Part shown: positions 56,964 to 64,000 of the stretch, piece by piece
How the letters are laid out: each line of letters starts with the position of its first letter
Numbering within the stretch: position 1 is the first letter of the stretch
Assembly: GCA_015847255.1 (NCBI GenBank)
Contig: JADLZK010004543.1
Span: forward strand, 1,550,001-1,614,000
Direction: 5' to 3'
DNA: 64,000 bases
From: Hyparrhenia diplandra
Taxonomy: Eukaryota; Streptophyta; Magnoliopsida; Poales; Poaceae
The notes under the pieces: model-generated
Databases searched by the model: none
Told to the model about the DNA's origin: nothing
What the model saw: the letters and a program-made list of their open reading frames with translations, nothing else
Translations under genes and position numbers: made by a program

Positions 56964-57165
56964 GGTGGGCTCGCTGGCCCTAGACTTTTGTCTTTTATTT
57001 CCTCTCTAAAGATGTGGGTTCTACTCACCCTCGGACACTTGTCCATTTTTTCATCTTTATTTTTAGAGATGTGGGCTCTACTCCCCTCTAACACTTGTTC
57101 ATTTTTCATCTCTTTTAGGGAGGTAGGCTCTACTCGCCCGTAGGACTTTTGTCCATTTTTCATCT
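56964..57165 (-). repeat. 3'-UTR repeated module, copy in element A
   Basis: Three to four units, written on the plus strand, of GAGATGTGGGCTCTACTC, CCCTCGGACACTTGTCC and ATTTTTCATCTCT. Reverse-complement relatives are at 33665-33770, and direct relatives at 60621-60785. Confidence 0.78.
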
Positions 57166-57446
57166 CCTCTTTTTTTTACTACAACCCAGCATCTCTTTTT
57201 GCAATAACTTTTGAGAGGTATGAATGATGGAGCTTTTTGTAAAATATTGGCTAGCAATGAATGAGTGGATAAGTATATATAGTGGTTGTATATATGGTGG
57301 ATGCGCATTTCCAAAATGGAAATAGCATATGTAAATAGAGTCAAGTAGAGTGTAGTGGAATGAGTGGAGTGGAGTGCATATGATCAGCATGACAAGTTTC
57401 TAAGGGCCGACAAAGATTGAACAAACTCAATGCAAAAGCAAAGCAG

Positions 57447-57448
<2 letters not shown>

Positions 57449-57502
<54 letters not shown>
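57449..57502. repeat. TA microsatellite
   Basis: About 27 uninterrupted TA units within element A. Confidence 0.97.
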
Positions 57503-57506
<4 letters not shown>

Positions 57507-58397
57507 CAAAAGGTTTTCCTAATCTAAATAGCATGTATATATATGGCTGTGGTAGGAGGTTCACACTCTTGTCACACACAGAACTTATCATATGCATTTT
57601 CAATTTTCACAATATAAATCTCCGTAAATCTAGTGTCACTAGGAGTAAGATCAAATAGCAACTCGGACTATCATATATCATATATCCGTTAATTACCTAG
57701 ACTTTAGAGCAAGCATTTGCATCCCATAGGTTTCAGTTTTTTTTTTAGAGTAAAGAATATCAAAGTGATTTTGCAAATGGAGCTCAAGAGAAATTAAGCT
57801 TGAAAGCTAGGTACTAGAAAAGTATAGCAATGGAGCAACTATTCATCATCTCCATGTTGACAAATTTTAAGGTTCCTTTTAGTTGAGTAATGTAAACTTT
57901 AGTGTGCACTCTCTCTTGATTCTTTTATTCACACTCTAACAAAAGACTTAATAAACTATTAGACTCTATAAAACTAGACTCTTAACAAACTTTATAGCAA
58001 ACAAAATATTTAACTAATAATATAATAATATCTAAATAGATAGGATACTTATTCCGATAATCGGGGTTGCACTCCCCCAATTTGGATGTTGACATAGTCT
58101 TCAATGTTCTTGATAATTGGAAGTAGAGGTAGATAGTGATGGTGCCGATTGATTTTCTTTAATGCTAGACACCATATATGTCATGTCTCTCTTCCTTGGG
58201 ATCCCGCTGAACTCAAATAGACAACAAAACTAGTGGAACTTGATTAGCGTTAGGGGTTAACCACGTTGCTTTTGTCCGTCTGGAAATCTTTCGGCAAAGA
58301 TCAAATATTTTTGGGATTTTCTATGCAAATAAGGATGATGATGCATGCATATTTATTTTATTTTTATGCCACCACAACAAATATCCTTGTGGGTTGT

Positions 58398-60151
58398 TGT
58401 TGGTATTTCTAACGCCACTAACTAGAAACAGATGTAAACCTATCACTAGCAATGGCGGCCAAAAATAAATATCGATGTTGCTCCAGATAAAACTAAAAGA
58501 AAATAATTCATTGCAGTTCATAGTATATCCAAAAAGGTTGTCATCCCTATAGTTAAACTACTAATATGCAAGGAATAAAATATTCGTACTATGCCTTGAT
58601 AAACTTCTTAATAAGTAAATAAACAATTATAATCGGGTATCATAAGTTTATGATATGAATATACCATTGTAGCATTTTAACCGTGAGTAAGAACCTGTGT
58701 ATTGAATTTATATTCTACCAAAGGGAAAAAGAAGTCTACTATCATGAATTAACTATGCATGTGTGTATCTAAACATTAATCATCTCTTGTATGCAAAGCT
58801 TAAGTATTAAATCTATCAATTACATAAACAGGGATCAAAGTTCACAATAAAGATAATGATAGAAGTTCTGATAAATAGATTCAACCAAGTCATATCCAGT
58901 GTGCAAGTAGAAAGTGTCAAACAAAGGACTATAGCAATTCATAGGCTAGCTAGCATTAGAAACTCCAATATGTAACTCTAAACTATAAGTTAGTATCTAC
59001 TTGATTAGTGCAATACATCTAACAATCATCGAAGAAAGACTAATTAAATCCACACATGAGGACGTAATCCGTGAAGACTAAGGCGAAACTTAGAACAACC
59101 CGAATAATATCATCCGCTAGGCCTACATACGGGGATGGATTGCAAAGGACTCAATGGTGCTGTCACCACCACGATCTACCACCACGACCCGGCATATAGG
59201 GTGCAAACGCAGCAAATAAGATCTAATCACCACGATTACATCCTCTCTACCACTCACCCATGAATTCAATAGATGAGCGCTATACTAATCCATGCATGAA
59301 CATAACAAGAATTCAACTATGCTAAACGTGTAATCAAAGTAAACACTAGAACAAATAATCTCGAATATAAACATGATCAAGATATTCATATTAAGAACGT
59401 GTCCGGAACTTGAAGACTACTTACAATGAAGAACTTACAAGAACGAGGCCCGATCTTGAGCCGGCCTCCGACGATCCTGAGCGGATTTCTCCCTTCCTAC
59501 TAGATCTAATCTTGATTGCTACTCTTCCTAAAGCGGTGTTTTCTAGAGCGTGGGATTGATGACTTGGATCTTGAAGCTTTGTTGATGAATTGAGAACTTG
59601 ATGATCCGAAAGGGGGTCTAGGGGTCTCCTTATATAGTCCGGGAGGAGGTGCCGTGTGTTGGACTTAGATACATCTCGTACTTCCACCGTCGCCGCTCGG
59701 ATCAAACCGACATTAAACGAGCGGATTAGATTGCGTCTTTAGAGGCGGTTGAGGAAGCTTCCGGAGGCAGGGGATGACTTGGCGGAGGGGAGGCCGGTCG
59801 CCTCGTTATTTGGGCCGGCCGGCCCGCAGTGTGGTCCACTCGGGTCCAGCGGCCAGGCCGTGGCTTCCGGAGTCTTCTAGATGATGTTTTCTTGGGTGCT
59901 AAGTCTCGATCACGTCGGATTAATCCGAAGCCTTCTAGAGTCTTTCTCGGAGTTGGATTGCGTTACGTCACGTAGTCGCACGGCTCGCGAATTCCTCCGC
60001 TTTTCCTCGTTTAGTCCCCCCGCAATTCACAACTTTACCAAAACTGGTGGAAATATGTTAGTGACACCCTATTCTAGATTGTTATTATGATTTATACCCT
60101 TTTTCTCATGTTTATTTGATTAATAAATTTATATGATAACAAGTGTCAACA
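58398..60151 (-). repeat. 3' LTR of a minus-strand Gypsy element (element B)
   Basis: Starts TGTTGGTATTTC and ends GTGTCAACA, then AACTCCCCAAGCTTACCC (purine tract complement). It aligns in patches with LTR A, including CCATTGTAGC, GATCAAAGTTC and GGATCAAACCGAC. TATATAAG lies at 59629-59636 (minus). Preceding five bases: GTTGT; partner outside the window. Confidence 0.8.
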
Positions 60152-60620
60152 AACTCCCCAAGCTTACCCTTTGCTAGTCCCTAGCAAAGCTATATGCTAT
60201 AGTAGGATCGGGAGTTGTTACTACGCTTTCATACCTCGTAAGTAACTGTGTTTCTCGAAATAAATTCTTCTCTTAACCAGATTGCTCTCTCATAATTTTA
60301 CCATGGGGTAGCCTTTTCACCTAATCGTAAGCAAGATGAAACAATCAAGTTAAGTACCATGTCTCAAGTTCTTTGATCAACTATCATCCCGGGGTTTTTG
60401 CAATATTTTTCAAAAGAAACTCAGAGATCCTATGTATGACCCTCTTAAGTAGATGGTGGTAGTGAAGTTACATATGTAGTAGGACATGCATAGTGGGATA
60501 ATAGTGATGAAGTGGATGAGGATGAAAGGTAGTAAAAGCCTTTTTCTAGTATTTTTTTCTTCTCAAGCATTTTGGACTATATCTCTTTCTAAAAATTGCT
60601 AAGACTGGGCTATCCATTCT

Positions 60621-60785
60621 TGGAGAGGTGGGCTTTGCCCTCAAAGACTTGTGTCCATTTTTCTCTCTCCTTTAGAGATGTGGGCCCTACTCACCCTCGG
60701 ACACGTGTCCATTATTCATCTCTAAATATTATTATTAGGGAGGTAGGCCCTTTTTCGCCTAGTATGACTTTTGTCCGTTACTCTC
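60621..60785 (-). repeat. 3'-UTR repeated module, copy in element B
   Basis: Three units: GAGAGGTGGGCTTTGCCC, AGAGATGTGGGCCCTACTC with CCCTCGGACACGTGTCC, and GGGAGGTAGGCCCTTTTTCG. Confidence 0.75.
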
Positions 60786-62249
60786 CTCTCTTGTCTCACT
60801 TTTCTCTTTAAATATTTATTTTTCTTTTTTTCTTTTTTTTTTTTTGAATGTAGCCCAGCCTCTATTTGGCATAAAAAAACACGAGAGAGACATATCCAAA
60901 GATTGCAAGAGTTTATTTTTATAATTATGGCTAGCGGCTTGATGGAGTATGGGGAGGCGACTCGAAAGTTAGAAGCAAAACAGATTTAGTCGAGTGGGAT
61001 GATCTTGATGCGAATGATAAACTCTTAAGGGTCATAGCTAAGGAACTCATCATGTAATGTTTTATAATTTTTAAAGATAAAAACCAGAATCGTGTATCTC
61101 TAGGAATATGATAAACAAAGACTCAACTTTTCATGTATCTTTATCTTTTAATGCTAAGACTCGGATTAAGCATGTGCTTCCCACAAAGCGTTGGGTTTAG
61201 AGCAAAAATAAGCATTTAAAGTTTTGGGAGAATCTAAGTCCAAAGTGTAAGTACTTTTAAGAGGAATTAAGGCGGAGCAACTATTCATCATTTCCTTAGC
61301 ATATATCATCAAGATCATTAATAGAAAGGAAGAAAGCAATCTAGCAAAGATCTAGCATTTATTTGACTCTTTAACACTAAGACTTTTATTTAGGACTCAT
61401 TAACTCTAAGCAAATATATAACTAGCTAATATTTAAGACATAAGATAGTGATACTTATTGTGGTAAACGGGGTGCTCTCCCCAAGCTTGATCTTGAAGTA
61501 GTCCTTAGTTCATCCTTGAGCTTGCTCCTCTTTCGGGGGTCTCCTTTAATGTTCTCCCCTGTTAATATTAATTTCGCACATACCCGAAGGAACAAATTTA
61601 GGATGTTATTGTGAGCCTTCATGTGCTCACTTCTTTTTGAAAAAGGTGTGGACCTTCATGTGCCCACATATTTTTGATTTTTTTTTCTATGCAATAGGGA
61701 TGCTAATGCAAAAAACATATGAGTGCAATATTTTTGTATTTTTATTTTTATGCCACCACAAAGAAGGAGTGCTTGCATGGGGCTTTAGGAGACTAATGGA
61801 AATGCAGCAAACATATTTTTGAGATTTTCTAAGTGCAGGTTTAGAAAAAGTAAAAATGCTGAAGGAAATATGCTAATTGAAATATGCTTTGCGCAGAAAA
61901 TTAAATATGCGCAGATAAATACCGAAGTTACCTCTCGGCGAGAGTTTAGAGCACTTACTCCCATGGCGTGGTGTCGCCTATGGGCCCTCGTGTAAATGTT
62001 GTACCTGGTAAGGGTCCTTCAAGGATTTCAACGGGCGGCGTAGACGAGGTGGCCGAGGAAGTCGATTGTTCAGTTGTTGATGCCGGCGCTAGTCGGGTCT
62101 CCGAAGATGTACTCTTGTTGCTCTTCTTGGTGGGCGCAGCCTTCTTTCTTCTTCCAGGATTGCTTCCTTGGTGAAGACCTCTCGGGTGTAGCCGGTGCAG
62201 AGTTCAAGATGGGTAGGAGCCGAGTATATACTTTTCCTTGATGTCCTTC

Positions 62250-62695
62250 TCTATCCTCTTGATGTCCTCCATCTTCGAAGTTCAGCTTTCGTTGTAGTCT
62301 CGGGAGACGCTCGCCCTTGGTCTTTCTTGGGGCCGTTCATTGTTAGTGTAAGTATTGAAGAAACAACAGATCTTTTTACCTTGAAGTCGGAAGTGGATCT
62401 CGCCCCGCCCCGATGTAGATGATGGCTCTTGTAGTGTTCAGAACGGTCTTCCGAAAGTACTATGGGAGGATCTTGTTCTTTTTCTCCCATGTCCATGACT
62501 AAAAAGTTAGTGAGGACATAGCAGTCTTTGATCTTGGGGGACGTTTGCAATACCTTAGGGAATCGGTGTGATTGGTCCGCCATCCGCAAAGATTACATAG
62601 GTGGAACACAAAGGCAGATTACCATATATCAATTGATACGTTACCTTTGACATTAAGTTGATGCCCGATCCGTGTCGCGCATAACTTGGCCGGAA
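62250..62695 (-). pseudogene. Element B, second protease-like segment
   Basis: Minus-strand fragments read HGSGINLMSKVTYQLIYGNL (about 62680-62620), then ADQSHRFPK and IKDCYVLTNFLVMDMGEKEQ (about 62580-62480), followed by DPPIVL and a decayed version of the GRPFL box. The layout is that of a retropepsin-like domain. The catalytic Asp-Thr/Ser-Gly appears as HGSG, so the active site looks lost. The domain directly follows segment 1 with a basic/proline-rich linker between them. Confidence 0.65.
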
Positions 62696-63215
62696 GTTCC
62701 ATTGATTAATGGAGCAAAGGATTGATGGAACTCGGTGGTCATCTAGCTTCTCTAGTGGTGGTGGGATGCGCCGAGTCTTGCGTTTTTCTTCTTTTTTGTC
62801 CTCTCCTCGACAAATGGTGCGTGTACTTCCGTGGTACGGTAGTGGTGGAGGTGGAACGAGGGGAGCTAGGGTCTTGTGTTTGCGTTGAATCTCCCTTTGA
62901 TTCTTGACGGTGAAGACGATCTTCGCGGTATCGGCATAGATGATGGCCTTGGTGGTGGCAAGGAAAGGGCGCCCTGAATGATCGGGCGTTCTTACCATTG
63001 CCCGTATCCAGACCACTAAGTCGGTGGCCACATAGAGCTTACCGATGTTAAGACAAACGCGTCTTCCGTGATTCCCTCGGGGTAGCATAGCTTAATCGAC
63101 CGCAAGTTGTAGGCACATGGTTGTGTATAATAAATTTGAACGGCTCAAGGCTTACCTTAGGCATAATGTTAACACTTGAGCCAAAGTCGCAGAGCTGGGC
63201 CGTAGGTACGCGCCG
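62696..63215 (-). pseudogene. Element B, first protease-like segment
   Basis: The active-site region reads LCDFGSSVNIMPKV (about 63200-63155). After a frame change come VCLNIGKLYVATDLVVWI and SGRPFLATTKAIIYADTAKI (62960-62900). The Asp is present and the GRPFLATTKAIIY box is well kept. A Lys/Glu/Arg-rich tail with PPPPLPYHG follows. This is the usual retropepsin-like position after gag. Confidence 0.7.
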
Positions 63216-63349
63216 ATCCTAATGGTGATGACCGGTCTCCCCGATCTCCTTTCTTGGCGGGCATGTTCGGTCGGTCCACTTAGGTCCTTCTTGTGCATCC
63301 TTGGTCCGAATACCGCATAGTAGACATCGACAAGATTTGCAGATTCTAA

Positions 63350-64000
63350 TTCTTCCTACTGGCCCGAATCTTACCCGGGTTAGGCATAGGAGTAGATAAA
63401 GCCGCTTGAGATAAGCGAGATTCTATCATTTTATTAAAGCTATCTTTGGTTCTTTATTGCAGAGGAAAAGCTTTCCATTTTAGCACTAATAGTTTCTAGC
63501 ATTTTGTCATTGGAAGCTAACTTCTTAGACAGATTATCCATGAGTCTACCTTGGTTTTGTACTAACTCTCTTAAAGGTGGGAAGTTATTGAAAGAGTTAT
63601 TACCTTGATAGTTACCCGAGTAGTTACCTTGGTAGTTGGGTCTCTCGCTGATTCCATCCTTGATTCGAGGGGACGATCATCGGGGTTGTTGTTGTTGTTG
63701 ATGTAGTTTACGTCCTCTTCTTCTTCGGGACATTGGCTGCCCGAAAGTGTCCGGTTTGTTACCGCATTCTTCACATGTCATGCGGGGAATCGAAGAGTTG
63801 CATGACTTCCTTCTTCTCGGGAGCTTTGTCTTCAAGCTTTTTCATAATTAAGTCCATTTTTGGCAAGACAAAGATGTCTACCTCTTTCGCCTGGTGCATT
63901 CCCTCTCTCTCTTGCGGGGTTGACGGTCCTCATTCCAAGCTTGGTTTGACGCCATCTTCTCCACAAGGTCAAGAGCTTGATTCAAGTGTAAGGGACAGAA
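63350..64000 (-). pseudogene. Element B gag, C-terminal part
   Basis: Minus strand: a zinc-knuckle-like CEECGN followed by a shifted-frame CPEEEEDVNYINNNNN (63785-63685), then NYQGNYSGNYQGNNSFNNFP (63650-63590) and LRELVQNQGRLMDNLSKKLA (63580-63520), a coiled-coil-prone stretch. These are features of the gag tails of Athila-type elements of grasses. The capsid core lies beyond the window edge. Confidence 0.72.

Larger units (their letters stand above)
54779..58397 (-). mobile_element. Gypsy element A, 3' part, cut by element B
   Basis: 3' LTR plus about 2.2 kb of 3' internal, AT-rich untranslated sequence with no protein domain. The internal part matches element B's own 3' region section by section (purine tract, repeated module, GCAACTATTCATCATCTCC, ATGCCACCACAA). 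It stops at 58397 where the LTR of element B starts. The remaining gag/pol and 5' LTR are presumably beyond element B, outside the window. Confidence 0.75.
58398..64000 (-). mobile_element. Gypsy element B with gag and two protease-like segments
   Basis: Read leftward from the window edge: gag C-terminus (64000-63500), protease-like segment 1 (63210-62880), protease-like segment 2 (62690-62250), 3' untranslated region with the repeated module, purine tract and 3' LTR. No reverse transcriptase, RNase H or integrase lies between the second protease and the LTR. In autonomous Gypsy elements they follow the protease, so they are absent, as in the element at 27-36 kb. The 5' part lies beyond the window. 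Frames are interrupted throughout. Confidence 0.78.

Noticed and set aside
57449..57502. TA microsatellite as a regulatory or origin element
   Set aside because: A simple repeat inside a retrotransposon UTR; nothing else supports a function.
54779..60151. LTR A and LTR B as the two ends of one element
   Set aside because: Both are followed on the right by a purine-tract complement and similar 3' UTR, so both are 3' LTRs. They are also diverged, and no primer site follows either.

Overview
This is nuclear plant DNA from a grass (Poaceae), probably Oryza or a close relative. The case rests on its transposons: tRNA-Asp-primed Gypsy elements with an Athila-type gag/protease, L1 LINEs with grass-style ORF1 proteins, a CACTA element ending in CACTACAA, Stowaway and Tourist MITEs, a Helitron-type 3' end, and a SINE with A and B boxes. 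There is no bacterial, organellar or CRISPR signature. I found no intact host gene. Nearly every long open frame in the GC-rich stretches is a chance frame or a decayed transposon ORF.

Layout. 1-1.45 kb: 3' end of a LINE-like retroposon. 1.67-1.92 kb: Stowaway-like MITE. 2.1-5.2 kb: Helitron candidate. 5.4-9.6 kb: exon-like pieces on the minus strand, including two recognisable exons of an ATG8-like gene. 9.6-10.05 kb: a second LINE-like 3' end. 11.26-12.07 kb: foldback element. 13.63-14.41 kb: Stowaway-type element carrying GC-rich cargo. 14.48-14.79 kb: SINE with 17-bp target duplications. 15.43-17.12 kb: solo LTR (TSD TATAC). 18.0-20.0 kb: tandem duplication of about 1 kb. 23.4-23.75 kb: segment with a second copy at 52.2-52.8 kb. 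24.3-25.2 kb: two exon-like blocks of an unidentified minus-strand gene.

25.65-41.56 kb: a complete minus-strand L1-type LINE (about 7.1 kb without its insert, 13-bp TSD). Its reverse transcriptase is split by a complete plus-strand Gypsy element at 27.03-35.82 kb (TSD CTCAC) of the same family as the solo LTR. That element has gag, protease and an Athila ORF-1-like protein, but no reverse transcriptase or integrase. 41.78-44.53 kb: a second minus-strand LINE with ORF1 only. 47.03-52.16 kb: a CACTA transposon (TSD AAT) keeping a small TNPA-type gene and carrying SINE-like modules. 54.78-64.0 kb: two diverged minus-strand Gypsy elements of one lineage, the second inserted in the first. The second has gag and two successive protease-like segments, and also no visible reverse transcriptase.

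The theme is nested, mostly non-autonomous transposons. The most interesting signals are the gag-protease-only Gypsy group, its duplicated protease, and a small repeated module shared by the 3' untranslated regions of three diverged elements. Indels concentrated in GC-rich repeats could be real decay or consensus errors, which limits any claim about frame integrity.
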